Source of the DNA: Marinobacter litoralis
GTDB lineage: Bacteria; Pseudomonadota; Gammaproteobacteria; Pseudomonadales; Oleiphilaceae
Length of the DNA stretch: 64,000 nucleotides
NCBI RefSeq assembly: GCF_003336705.1
Contig: NZ_QMDL01000003.1
Location: 620,211 to 684,210, forward strand
Reading direction: 5' to 3'
In this document: piece by piece, positions 9,601 through 18,338 of the stretch
How positions within the stretch are numbered: position 1 is the first letter of the stretch
Layout: each line of letters opens with the position of its first letter
Made by a program: the position numbers and the translations under genes
The notes under the pieces: generated by a model
What the model was told of the DNA's origin: nothing
Databases searched by the model: none
Seen by the model: only the letters and a program-made list of their open reading frames with translations

Positions 9601-10194
9601 CAGGATTTCGAGCGCTTCTTCGCTCCCGACGGCATTCTGGAGTCTTTCTACAACAATAACCTGAAGCTGTTTTTGGAAGACCACCCTGAACAGGTCGGCG
9701 ATGCCCGCCGCGCGAGCTTGGTGCGCCGCGATGTGCGAGCCGCCTTGGAACGGGCCCGCCAGATTCGCCAGGCGTTCTTCACCCGCAGTGGCACGTTGGA
9801 TGTTGAATTCGCGCTAGAACCGCTTAACCTGACCAACAACAAACGCCGCGCCGTGGTGAATATCGACGGGCAACTGGTGGAGTTTTCCCATGGGCCTCGC
9901 CAAAGCATCCCGCTGGTCTGGCCGAACACGCTGCGTGACAGCGTCGAAAGCCGCATTACCCTGGTGCCGATACAGGTGAACCGCTCACCGCGCAGCATTT
10001 CCGAACGTGGCCCTTGGGCGCTCTTCCGGCTGTTGAACAAAGCAGAAATCACCGGAGTCAGTAGTAATGCGGTGGATGTGATGTTCAAAGTGGATGATGG
10101 CGAGATGCGTTACCGCCTGCATGCAGCCAGTAATACCAACCCGTTCACACAGCAGATGCTTGCAGGGTACCGAATACCCCGCAGCTTGTATTAG
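6610..10194 (+). CDS. tssM: T6SS inner-membrane complex protein TssM (IcmF)
   Basis: TssM is the large inner-membrane component that, with TssL and TssJ, forms the trans-envelope channel of the T6SS. The 1194-residue chain has two N-terminal membrane segments (about 20-40 and 55-78). A cytoplasmic GTPase-like domain follows, with Walker A GLEDAGKTS near 135, so the nucleotide site looks intact. A third membrane span lies near 451-470. The rest is the large periplasmic region ending in the beta-rich C-terminal domain. ATG 6610 lies nine bases after AGGA; ATG 6601 abuts the ribosome site and is less likely. tssL and tssJ are not in the window. Confidence 0.95.
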   Translation: MWRKALLIGRWLLPYLRNAAPVTLTLGVIALLVATWWLGPRLEINGEYPLVAWQMRALVTLGVVLVVVIFWGMALARRLSKVNKAKAAEQQEQEDPILPMERRQQRLLDRQLQALKSNLPGRKGLYRLPWYLVMGLEDAGKTSLIQRSGQTYTLTNVTRNNRGDRNPFGFDWWIGDNGVLIDPDGELLSQNQGEGASGEIQNRLWNHFIGWLENSRPQRPLNGLILAVDLARLSTANEQQREAHAILLRTRIRELMEQLGSRLPVYVTFTKMDLMYGFAPFVRAMSKAEKDQALGFTFQLDNQQDHDEWLEQFAERYTELVDELSQRLPDVLADTREAEERAAAYSFTRQLAGLKPAVEQFLSDLLSADAFSTPALVRGTYFTSVLQEGVPEDAFVAAAARNYQMSGPIQPAQRNAQSVSLFTKNLFPGVIYREAGLAGDNRKVIKKRHRKVAMASIVALCAGAGMTAGWQHYFIKNAEAAAQVENRVNAFLNDWQPVGYEPDTTGRNLLQPLDELREATLAFGDYRKEWPLVTDMGLYQGHKVGPEVDAAYLDMLAYQYLPALMFGVMEEMGQAPDNSTERLEHLRVLRMMYDESGRRGDIVSEYMREYWQARFPGQREVQNRLHSHLQYAMAHTNLAGMAAEGDQAASMALVPFRSSVQWAQHELGRISTPDRVYRDLKVEAGRDFQSPLELARSSGPAFATVFTRVDAYGEPQGDALPAEDDPLSIPALLTRDGLEKWFLRQSSSVTELALVDAWVLGRRNDVDFSKADEAELLSSLQTLYAENYANVWRTALSRIDVHRFEDLNHGVRILESLTSGHQPLARLLGQVQANTKLIPAGEGEAEVARKLLQESPHYRMLQDIERQFDDLNRLTRKNSDQPSGLEEVMVVVAELHEYMRSIQESPDSGKAALSAARARMALQGSDPIFTLQRMASHQPEPLNRLLSRLATESWRVVLDRAVAQLEREWYREVYQPFQQTLARHYPFATDASRDAALQDFERFFAPDGILESFYNNNLKLFLEDHPEQVGDARRASLVRRDVRAALERARQIRQAFFTRSGTLDVEFALEPLNLTNNKRRAVVNIDGQLVEFSHGPRQSIPLVWPNTLRDSVESRITLVPIQVNRSPRSISERGPWALFRLLNKAEITGVSSNAVDVMFKVDDGEMRYRLHAASNTNPFTQQMLAGYRIPRSLY

Positions 10195-10296
10195 ACTGTG
10201 TGCCGTCGCCCGGGCATGAACGCTCGGGTTGGCGGGAGCCGGCACCCGGATGGCGCTGGCTGAAAAGGAAATGTTCATTCTTCAGGGACTGAAGTT

Positions 10297-12420
10297 ATGC
10301 CCCAGGCAAGCGGATTGCAGTTCACCGCCCGTATTGGCGAATTCCCCTCAGACCACTTCGTGGTTGCCAGCTTTGTGCTCACCGAAGGTTTATCCACGCT
10401 CTCCCATGGCCGCTTAAAATTGGCCAGCACCGACCCGGACGTGCAAGCAGCGGATGTGCTGGAACAGCCGGTGGATCTGGTGGTGTGGCAAGACGGCCAG
10501 CCCCTGCGCCGATTCACCGGCGTAGTGAACGAATTTGTTCGGGGCAACACCGGCCATCGCCGCACCCATTACGAAGTGGTGATCCAACCTCCCGTGTGGC
10601 GTTTGGGCTTGATGCACAACAGCCGGATTTTTCAGGCCCAGACCACCGATGCCATTGTGCGCACGCTGCTGGAAGAGCGGGGCATTGTGGATACGGTGTT
10701 TGACCTGAAACGCTCCCCCGAGGAGCGGGAATACTGCGTCCAGCACCGCGAAAGCGACCTGAAATTTGTAGAACGACTGGCTGCGGAAGAAGGTTGGCAC
10801 TACCGCTACCAACACGGCAGCGTGGACGGTGAAGAGCAGCCCGCGTTAGTCATCGCCGACCATCACGGTGATGCGCCCAAATTAGACCCGGTAGAATGCA
10901 ACACCAAAGCCGGTGGCAGCACCCAGCAGGCCTGTATCTTCAGCTTCGCCTACGAAGAGCGTGTGCGGGCTTCATCGGTGGCGATGAAAGATTACACCTT
11001 CAAGAACCCTGCTTACGCTCTGATGCACGAACAGAGTGCCGGCGGTGTAAACCACCGGGAAGACTACCAACACTACGACTACCCCGGCCGCTACAAAGCC
11101 GATGCCAGCGGCCAGCCGTTTACTCAGACCCGATTAGACGCACTCAGAAACGATGCTTCCGCCGCCAAAGGCAAAAGCAACCGCCCGGACTTTGCCGCCG
11201 GTGCCAAAGTGGAGCTGCAAGATCACGACAGCCAAAGCTTAAACCGGGAATGGCTGCTCACCGCCATCACCCACACCGGCAAACAGCCCCAGGCCCTGGA
11301 AGAAGAGGGTGGCAGCGAACCCACCAGCTACCACAACACCTTCAGCGCCATCCCGGCCGACAAAACCTGGCGCCCCCTGTGCAACCACAAACCCGTGATG
11401 GAGGGCCCCCAAATGGCGCTCGTCACCGGCCCCGTGGGTGAAGAAATCCACTGCGACCAGTATGGCCGGGTGAAAGTCAGATTTCCGTGGGACCGCTATT
11501 CCAAGAACGACGAACACTCAAGTGCCTGGTTGCGCGTGGCCCAGGGCTGGGCCGGTGGCCAATACGGTTTCATGGCATTGCCCAGAATCGGCCACGAAGT
11601 GATTGTCTCCTTCCTGGACGGCGACCCGGACCAGCCCATCATCACCGGAAGAACATATCACGCCACCAACACACCGCCGTACGCGCTGCCGGAACACAAA
11701 ACCCGGACCACCCTGAAGACCAAAACCCACAAGGGTGAGGGCAGCAACGAGCTACGCTTTGAAGACGAAGCGGGCGAAGAGCAGATCTACGTGCACGCCC
11801 AGAAAGACCTGGATCTGCTGACGGAAAACAACCGCACCGAAGTTATCAAGAACGACAGCCACCTGACGGTCGAAAACAACCGCTTCAGCCATACCAAAGG
11901 CAATAGCCACCACACCGTAGATGGCGAGAAGCGCGAGCTGACAGGTAAAGACCACAGCTTCAATGTCACCGGTACTCTGCACCTGAAAGCCGGCACCGCC
12001 TGGCTCAGCAATTCCGGTACCGAACTGCACATCAAAGCCGGCCAGAAAGCGGTGATCGAAGCGGGTGCCGAAATCACCTTGAAGGCCGGCGGCAGCTTCG
12101 TGAAGATCGATCCCGCCGGTGTGGCTATCGGTGGCGCGAGCATCAAGATGAATGCCGGAGGAGCTGCAGGTAAGGGCAGCGGGCAGAAGGTGCAGGTGCC
12201 GGAGATGCCGGGGTGGGTGGATGCTGCTGGCGGGGTTGGGGCGCCGGTGGCGTTGGCGGAGGTTGGGCAGCGATCTAATGCCGAGCCCAAAGCGATTGTG
12301 GCCCATCGATTGAAGCAAGCCCGCATGCAAAGAACAGCCATTGTTGAGCAGTGCCAACAGCAACCTGATGGTACTTGTCCGCTTAGGAACTGTCCTTGCG
12401 GTAAGAATCAGACAGCGTGA
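10297..12420 (+). CDS. vgrG: T6SS spike protein VgrG (TssI) with a cysteine-rich tail
   Basis: VgrG trimers form the puncturing tip of the T6SS and carry effectors. The 707 residues comprise the gp27-like base (about 1-370), a gp5-like OB fold (EIHCDQYGRVKVRFPWDR through GDPDQPIITGRTYH, about 385-465) and a beta-helix of repeated short motifs to about 640. There is no added enzymatic domain. The extreme C-terminus is unusual: EQC, GTC, RNC and PC place four cysteines within the last 20 or so residues, which suggests a metal-binding or disulphide tail. The DUF4123 adaptor and effector genes follow, so this VgrG probably delivers that effector. The start has GGGA at usual distance. Confidence 0.95.
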   Translation: MPQASGLQFTARIGEFPSDHFVVASFVLTEGLSTLSHGRLKLASTDPDVQAADVLEQPVDLVVWQDGQPLRRFTGVVNEFVRGNTGHRRTHYEVVIQPPVWRLGLMHNSRIFQAQTTDAIVRTLLEERGIVDTVFDLKRSPEEREYCVQHRESDLKFVERLAAEEGWHYRYQHGSVDGEEQPALVIADHHGDAPKLDPVECNTKAGGSTQQACIFSFAYEERVRASSVAMKDYTFKNPAYALMHEQSAGGVNHREDYQHYDYPGRYKADASGQPFTQTRLDALRNDASAAKGKSNRPDFAAGAKVELQDHDSQSLNREWLLTAITHTGKQPQALEEEGGSEPTSYHNTFSAIPADKTWRPLCNHKPVMEGPQMALVTGPVGEEIHCDQYGRVKVRFPWDRYSKNDEHSSAWLRVAQGWAGGQYGFMALPRIGHEVIVSFLDGDPDQPIITGRTYHATNTPPYALPEHKTRTTLKTKTHKGEGSNELRFEDEAGEEQIYVHAQKDLDLLTENNRTEVIKNDSHLTVENNRFSHTKGNSHHTVDGEKRELTGKDHSFNVTGTLHLKAGTAWLSNSGTELHIKAGQKAVIEAGAEITLKAGGSFVKIDPAGVAIGGASIKMNAGGAAGKGSGQKVQVPEMPGWVDAAGGVGAPVALAEVGQRSNAEPKAIVAHRLKQARMQRTAIVEQCQQQPDGTCPLRNCPCGKNQTA

Positions 12421-12438
12421 TAAGTAAAGGAGCCCGTT

Positions 12439-12978
12439 GTGGTATTTGCAAAACTCTCGACTGACAAGGTGCGTTTTTTAGTGCTGGAGGCACAGCAGAA
12501 ATCAACGGTTTTGCGGTCTTTGTATGAGCAAGCAGACGTTCCGAAGTGGCTTTATTTATTTGCTGAGACTGACTGGCAACAGTACTTGGCCGAAAGCCCC
12601 GTTGTTCTGGAAGCTAAACAGAAGAGCCCGGAGTATCAGTGGGCTTTGCAAGGTTTGAAGGAGGGGCGGCTTGTCGGTCTGATTCTGGAGTCATCCGAGA
12701 GCCTTGAGTCCGTGACGAGTTGGCTAAGGGCGCGTTTGAAAGTGCGCTTTGACGGAGAGCGACAGGGTCTACTTCGACTTTACGACCCTGAGGTATGGCA
12801 ACGCTTGTCCCCGGTGACTCTGGACCAAGCGGATGTCATTGAGCGAGTTATTTACTGGTTCGGAGAAAGTGGTCAGGAACGTTGGCATACCACCGACAGA
12901 CCAAATCCGTTCACCATGTTGCCCTTACCAACGCTGTCAGAAACTCAGTGGCAGAAATTGAATACGGCCGATGTCTGA
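12439..12978 (+). CDS. DUF4123 adaptor/chaperone for a T6SS effector
   Basis: This 179-residue protein fits the DUF4123 family (Tap/TEC adaptors), which bind an effector and load it onto a cognate VgrG in the cytoplasm. Visible support is the family-like N-terminal core with WLYLFAETDW, the RFDG and LRLYDPEVW stretches, and above all its position between vgrG and the large effector gene. The start is GTG at 12439 with AAAGGAG six bases upstream. There is no signal peptide or membrane segment. The specific partner is inferred from gene order. Confidence 0.85.
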   Translation: MVFAKLSTDKVRFLVLEAQQKSTVLRSLYEQADVPKWLYLFAETDWQQYLAESPVVLEAKQKSPEYQWALQGLKEGRLVGLILESSESLESVTSWLRARLKVRFDGERQGLLRLYDPEVWQRLSPVTLDQADVIERVIYWFGESGQERWHTTDRPNPFTMLPLPTLSETQWQKLNTADV

Positions 12979-13017
12979 GTCCGAATTAATACGCTTAGAA
13001 CGCAAGGAATGACAGGG

Positions 13018-16000
13018 ATGTCTGAGAATAGTGCAAAGCAGTCCACAGCTGGTTGTAGCCCGGCCTGTGAGGGTAAATCACTGATTATCGAAGTCATGGG
13101 CAAAGAGCATCCGGAAGGGCATAGTTTCAGGATTTATGAGGAGACAGATTCTGATCTGCAAGAAGGTCTGGAAAGTCGGATGGTTAAGGAAGACTTGGAA
13201 GAGTCGGTTCTTCATATCTGGCCATGGCAGAGTCAACCAAACCGTAACATTTGGCTGGAGATTGCCGCAGAAGAGGGTGACCCCATTCGTGTCCCTTTTC
13301 TCCAGGATGCAACTGGTATAGATCGAGAAGAAGAGCGGCAGCACCATGTCATTCTCCCCGTCATTCCGACCACCCTGATATCCGGTGTGACTCTCAAGGG
13401 CCGAAACCCGGCTCACTATGTAATGTCACGGCCTGGATTTATTTATCTATTCCATGAGGGGAAGCTATGGCGTGAACTTGAAGTGAGAATGGATGATAAG
13501 GGCGTTACACGCTACCACGATGTGGCTCTTGACGATTACCGAGAGACCAACGGAGATATAAAACCTGGTTACCGAGCGGTGACCGGTGCAGGACTAGCAG
13601 AAATCTGGTTGCCGGCGAGAGTAGATGGGAAGTGGATTAACATTCACGCAGCATTCAGTGAGTCTCAATGGCCGGGAACTCGGGTCAATTACTTGCAGCG
13701 TAAACCTTTTGTCAGAATGGATCGCTGCAATACCATTTCGATGGTTCTTGCAGAGCCAACACATGACGAGGGTGACACCGTCACTGTGAGCAGGCGCGCT
13801 AGAAACGCTTTCCTTGCGAGCTGTCTCGCGCCTCAGCGAAGTCGAAACCCTTTGGTGGAATCGCAGTTTGATCGTCCGGAAAAATACCTCTTGGATCTGA
13901 CGGGGGAATACACTGCCTTATCCGAGCAGGCAGCTATACAGGTTCACCAGAGGCAGGAGGACCCCGATCCGGAAGACCCAATATATGAAGACGAACGCCC
14001 TGAAATGACCGTGCTCGCCAAGTGTCTTCATCGAACCTTGAGGGAAGTGGAAGCAGTTGGCGATGAAACAACGGAGGCAGAAGATCGCGGTGTATTTGAT
14101 TGGCCGGAGGAAACCCAAAGTGCTGAGGATGTTGTTAAGGATGCCCGTGATCGCGTAATTGGAGCGATCCGAATTGATGATCCTGTTGGAAGGTTGCGAT
14201 ACCTGCAACAGCGCCGCCAGGTAGCCGCATGGTTTTCTAATGCTGCAGTGAGACGCGCAAAGGCACGACCTTATTTTGAATCTGCCCTGTTAGTGAACTC
14301 AGCGATTGTCCCCAGTAACTTTGGAGGGAAAATCAATCCTCTCAATAAATATATGAGGGAGTTGAATGGCGCGGGCCGGAAAGAGTTAGAGCGTTCGATC
14401 GCAGTATCTGAACGAAAACTAGCGGTGCAATATGGGAGTGATTTGCAGGAGGATTTGTTGGACCTTCTGCAACGCAGTTGGGTGCAGCATAGCTTGGTTG
14501 ATCTCTTTACCCATGATGGTTATGACTACGCAGGAGCATTCTATTTTCTGTCCTCACTAATTCAGGAGGCGATTAAGGATCCAGAAGAATGTGATGTACT
14601 AGCTGCTAGGGTAGACGCTCGGAAATCCGGAATAGGTAAAGAGTGGTTGCAGAACCTCTGTCGCGCAGGGAGAAGCAACTTACTGTATTCGTTGCTTTTC
14701 CCGGACTTTGATGCCAATGACCTGGAGCGCTCCTACGAGCCTCAGGCGCAGCCCGATGAAAATTCAGGTGACGGCCAATTCCGGGCCAGTGAGTTGGCAT
14801 CACTGGAAAACACTGACCTTCCAGAGCTAGACGTCGTTATGACTAGGGACGGACTGGAACTGGCTGCAGCAGCCGAGGCGGGTGCGTTTGCTACGGCCTT
14901 TGCCTCCAGTCTTCGGACAGGAACCCAGACCTTGCTGAGTATCCATGGCAGTCTCTGGGGCGCGGTCCAAAGTGCAAGTCAATCCCTGGTTAGTCACAAT
15001 CAGCAACTCAAAGATGTCGACACCCAACTCAAGGCTGCGGAGTCGGAACTGAATCGATTGAGTCAGGAGAGGGTTGAGGCTGAAAAAGAAATCAAAGACG
15101 CACGGGTTCAAGCTGTTGATGAGCAGATCGAACAGAACCAACGAACTGAGCAGGCAAGGCAACAAGCACAGGCACGTCTGAATCGGATAGCTATCCAAGA
15201 ATCCGAGATTGATCGCCGCGCACAGACTCTTTTCACTCAGAGGCAGCGGTTGTTCTCGCATGCGATCGAAGCACAAATGAAACTTTACGGGGGATGTTTT
15301 CAACAGCTCCGCGCGTCATTACCTTTACTTACCGGAAAAGTCAGGTTAGAGCGGCTTTCAAAAGCCGCTCAGAAGGGTTACTTCGTGATTGGCATCAGTG
15401 GCTTGGAGGACAGCGGCGGTGAAGGGCGAGCCGTAAGAATGTTTGGCGACATTACGGAACAAAGCGAAGGCGGGGTTCGAGCGACGGCCTCGACCAGCCG
15501 CACCCGCGCAAAGACTCAGGGAATACCTTCCAGTGTGGCAGACGATGCACTGGTCTTGGTTGTCCCAGAAAACGAACAGATTACAAAAATCCTGAAGCAT
15601 CTCAATACGGCAGAGCGTCAGTACGCTAAGGCATTGAAAGAGCTGAATATCTGGGAACGTTACGCTGCCCAAGCATCTGACTTGTCTGCGGCGGCCACAG
15701 CAGCAGTGGCTCGACGGGTAGCAGGCGCTGAGGCGAAACTTGAAAAGGCGTTGAGTAATCTGGAGAAGGTTGATGGAAGTCTGGAGGCTGCAAACGATGC
15801 GTTCGATGATATCGAGACGAACAAGGCAGCTTTAGATGCTGAGGTGCGATCTTTGGACGATACGGTCCGGAAGGTAGAAGACAGACGCCTTTACAGAGTA
15901 CTCAACTCACCGCTTTTGCCGGCTGCCGTTATGTTGATGGAATTGCATAACGTATCAAGTGCTGGAGCTGCCTACGATAGAGATTTTCGAGCAAAAGGGC

Positions 16001-17136
16001 TTTGGAGTGCGATGGCGGGGGCCGGAAGCGCGTATTACGATATAGGCTACGCTTCGGTAATGCTGGCCGAGCGCTTTCTGCAAAATGTGGCGCTCATTGA
16101 GCGTGCATCTACACAGCTTCTGTCACGTGAATGGAACGGAAGATTTGCTCAAGCGTTTGCCAGGGTTTTTGGTGGCCCTCCAACCTGGGGAAAACTATTC
16201 GGTGGAGCAGGCGGTCTCTTGATGGCACTCGAATATGCTTTTGATTCCAGCTATCTATATCGGATGGGAAATACTGAAGGGGCTATTGGTGCTGGCTTAG
16301 TAGCTGCGGGTGGCGTCGCGTTGGCATTTTCCAGTGTTGCGGGGGCTTCCGGACTGTTATTTCTGGGACCGGCGGGCTGGCTGACTCTGGGTGTAGTACT
16401 GGCGCTCTCCGGTACCGCCTTGATGGCGTGGTTCAGCGAGGAATCTATAGAAATCTGGATGCGGCATGGACCCTTTGGACAGATGTCGGAGAAGCCCTTT
16501 TTGAAAGAGCCTCGTGAAGCATACTATCGCCTGATTAGTTTGCTTATGGGCGTTAATATCGTAATCGAGCCGAATCCTCTGCGAGGCAGGGCACTTCGGG
16601 GAGAACTGGACGAGCAAGATGAAAGCCGTCTAATTGCTCTCCGCGAGGCAAACACCAGGTTGAGGGTGGAAAGCGCCATCCCGGGCTTGTTTAGGGGAGC
16701 TGAGATGGTCGAAGTGAAGCCTCACTTGCAATTGGTAGAAACGAAGGCTGAGCGGGGGTATTTGTTGGGAGTTAGTGATATGTCCAACAGGAGAATTATG
16801 CCAGTTGCAGAAAACAAATCTCGAGCTCGCGTGTTGCGAGAAGAAGAGTTTGTAGGTGGAGTCTATGTCTATTTGAATTCGCCCCAAACACGAAGAACAG
16901 AATCTCAGCGCTGGTTGGGAGCCGTTGAGTTAACTGAAACCCGCGCTTACCACTGGAAGGTCAGGATTCAATTGCAAATCCAAACTACCAAAGGGGAAGC
17001 ACCAATGGTGTTCCCGGCGCCTGATCCGGAAGACCCGCTGGTATACAATAAGGACGATTTGAAACATTCCGAGCCGGACTTCACCAAAGAGAACCGTCCG
17101 TTCTGGTACGACGAAGAGGTCCGTTATTTTGGATAG
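13018..17136 (+). CDS. VasX-like membrane-acting T6SS effector
   Basis: A 1372-residue candidate antibacterial effector. The N-terminal part carries motifs resembling the VasX N-terminal region, notably VMSRPGFIYLFHEGKLWREL near residues 133-153. Two long coiled coils lie about 654-741 and 857-957. The C-terminal third has glycine/alanine-rich hydrophobic segments about 1059-1134 (for example AGLVAAGGVALAFSSVAGAS and LGPAGWLTLGVVLALSGTAL). VasX is described as a colicin-like membrane-disrupting toxin, so pore formation is a reasonable guess but is not shown here. A cysteine pair sits near the start (CSPAC). ATG 13018 is nine bases after AAGGA; ATG 13009 abuts it. The next gene overlaps the 3' end by eight bases, as expected for effector-immunity pairs. 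Confidence 0.85.
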   Translation: MSENSAKQSTAGCSPACEGKSLIIEVMGKEHPEGHSFRIYEETDSDLQEGLESRMVKEDLEESVLHIWPWQSQPNRNIWLEIAAEEGDPIRVPFLQDATGIDREEERQHHVILPVIPTTLISGVTLKGRNPAHYVMSRPGFIYLFHEGKLWRELEVRMDDKGVTRYHDVALDDYRETNGDIKPGYRAVTGAGLAEIWLPARVDGKWINIHAAFSESQWPGTRVNYLQRKPFVRMDRCNTISMVLAEPTHDEGDTVTVSRRARNAFLASCLAPQRSRNPLVESQFDRPEKYLLDLTGEYTALSEQAAIQVHQRQEDPDPEDPIYEDERPEMTVLAKCLHRTLREVEAVGDETTEAEDRGVFDWPEETQSAEDVVKDARDRVIGAIRIDDPVGRLRYLQQRRQVAAWFSNAAVRRAKARPYFESALLVNSAIVPSNFGGKINPLNKYMRELNGAGRKELERSIAVSERKLAVQYGSDLQEDLLDLLQRSWVQHSLVDLFTHDGYDYAGAFYFLSSLIQEAIKDPEECDVLAARVDARKSGIGKEWLQNLCRAGRSNLLYSLLFPDFDANDLERSYEPQAQPDENSGDGQFRASELASLENTDLPELDVVMTRDGLELAAAAEAGAFATAFASSLRTGTQTLLSIHGSLWGAVQSASQSLVSHNQQLKDVDTQLKAAESELNRLSQERVEAEKEIKDARVQAVDEQIEQNQRTEQARQQAQARLNRIAIQESEIDRRAQTLFTQRQRLFSHAIEAQMKLYGGCFQQLRASLPLLTGKVRLERLSKAAQKGYFVIGISGLEDSGGEGRAVRMFGDITEQSEGGVRATASTSRTRAKTQGIPSSVADDALVLVVPENEQITKILKHLNTAERQYAKALKELNIWERYAAQASDLSAAATAAVARRVAGAEAKLEKALSNLEKVDGSLEAANDAFDDIETNKAALDAEVRSLDDTVRKVEDRRLYRVLNSPLLPAAVMLMELHNVSSAGAAYDRDFRAKGLWSAMAGAGSAYYDIGYASVMLAERFLQNVALIERASTQLLSREWNGRFAQAFARVFGGPPTWGKLFGGAGGLLMALEYAFDSSYLYRMGNTEGAIGAGLVAAGGVALAFSSVAGASGLLFLGPAGWLTLGVVLALSGTALMAWFSEESIEIWMRHGPFGQMSEKPFLKEPREAYYRLISLLMGVNIVIEPNPLRGRALRGELDEQDESRLIALREANTRLRVESAIPGLFRGAEMVEVKPHLQLVETKAERGYLLGVSDMSNRRIMPVAENKSRARVLREEEFVGGVYVYLNSPQTRRTESQRWLGAVELTETRAYHWKVRIQLQIQTTKGEAPMVFPAPDPEDPLVYNKDDLKHSEPDFTKENRPFWYDEEVRYFG

Positions 17137-18289
17137 GCCAAGGAACGCTTCAGCGATTATCGGGAGGTATTATGGCGCGGATGCTTACCGTTCCGATTTA
17201 ATACCAGATCAACCCGACCAGCAACAAGATTTAAATCACTCGACGCTGGATCGCTCGGCTGGCTTTAGACTGCCCTGGGGTACCGCGCAGGATTTGATGC
17301 CGTCAAACCTATTTGCTCGTTGGCGACCAGAGGCTCTTCGGAAAATTGAAGAGAGAGAAGATCTGCTTGCTGAAGCTGGTGACCAGGGACAGCTGGATCA
17401 TGAGAGTATTTGCTATGCACCTTTAGCTTTCCGATCAAAAGTGGTTAACGCGTTTGAGCTTTACGGAAAAGCGTTCTTTTGGGTGAGTTTACCTCTTGGG
17501 CTTGTTACTTACCTGATGCATATTTACCTCACTGATTCATCTTTTGTGGCCGCCCTAAACGATGTTTGGCCGTTTATCATTGCCTTGAGCGGCATGCCAG
17601 CAGCTATGTGGCTATCCTCCACCGTCGCTTTTACATTCTTTCCTCGTTGGTGCGTGAAAGCCGGGCGCGGTCCTGAATGGGAACTTAACCGTCGAACGGG
17701 AGTGGTTCGTATCTGGCACTATAGACGCAGAATTCCGTTGTTTTGGAACTATCAGGAGACCGTCACTGAGACTCCGTTTTATGAATTTGATGGCTGGGTG
17801 GCCGGCGGTGCGACACAGTATGGGCCCAGGTTTGACTTCATCTTGTGTCACCGATACAGCAAGCTCAAGGTTCATATCGGAGACATCCTGTTAGGTTGGC
17901 ACCAATCTCCTCGTCCATGCTACGCACTCTGGGATTTCCTCCAAAACTATATGGATGTGACGCGGCCATTACCTGAATTCCCAGTGCTGGAGCCCCATCG
18001 ACACAAGGATCCTGTGACCGCCGAACATGATAGAGAGGCTGGCCGACCGGAACGTTATTGGCGGGACATGGATGACAAAACCTTCCAACAAAAAGAGGAC
18101 GAGATGCTTGGTCGGGTTCTGCGCATCAACACCGAACAACGCCCAAACTTGATGGCCAGGAAAGTGCGCTATGCGCACATGACGCCGGAAGATATGTTGG
18201 CCTATGGCCGTGGTTCACGACAATCTCGTCAGCGTCGAGCAAAATCCGGATTGAAGAAAGAGCCCATCCGGAGTGTTTCCTCAGATTAG
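17129..18289 (+). CDS. Putative T6SS immunity membrane protein (family A, copy 1)
   Basis: I do not recognise a named family. The 386-residue protein has two adjacent membrane segments near residues 107-165, flanked by soluble regions. Its C-terminal half has motifs shared with the two other intact copies in this window: GPEWELNRRTG, PFYEFDGW, HRYSKL, QNYMDVTRPLPEFP and RYWRDMDDKTFQQK. It starts at TTG 17129 inside the effector gene and overlaps its stop; the only nearby ATGs (17172, 17181) are out of frame. VasX is neutralised by a membrane immunity protein encoded just downstream, so the position and two-span topology suggest immunity. A basic tail (RQSRQRRAKSGLKK) is unique to this copy. 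Confidence 0.7.
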   Translation: MDRPRNASAIIGRYYGADAYRSDLIPDQPDQQQDLNHSTLDRSAGFRLPWGTAQDLMPSNLFARWRPEALRKIEEREDLLAEAGDQGQLDHESICYAPLAFRSKVVNAFELYGKAFFWVSLPLGLVTYLMHIYLTDSSFVAALNDVWPFIIALSGMPAAMWLSSTVAFTFFPRWCVKAGRGPEWELNRRTGVVRIWHYRRRIPLFWNYQETVTETPFYEFDGWVAGGATQYGPRFDFILCHRYSKLKVHIGDILLGWHQSPRPCYALWDFLQNYMDVTRPLPEFPVLEPHRHKDPVTAEHDREAGRPERYWRDMDDKTFQQKEDEMLGRVLRINTEQRPNLMARKVRYAHMTPEDMLAYGRGSRQSRQRRAKSGLKKEPIRSVSSD

Positions 18290-18338
18290 TAAGTGGCGGT
18301 TCCCGAGCCTGGGCATCCTTTTGCGAAGGAAGAGTTAT

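Noticed and set aside
10195..10296. Sigma-54 promoter before vgrG
   Set aside because: GG and GC pairs are present, but no convincing TGGCA-N7-TTGC pattern with correct spacing.
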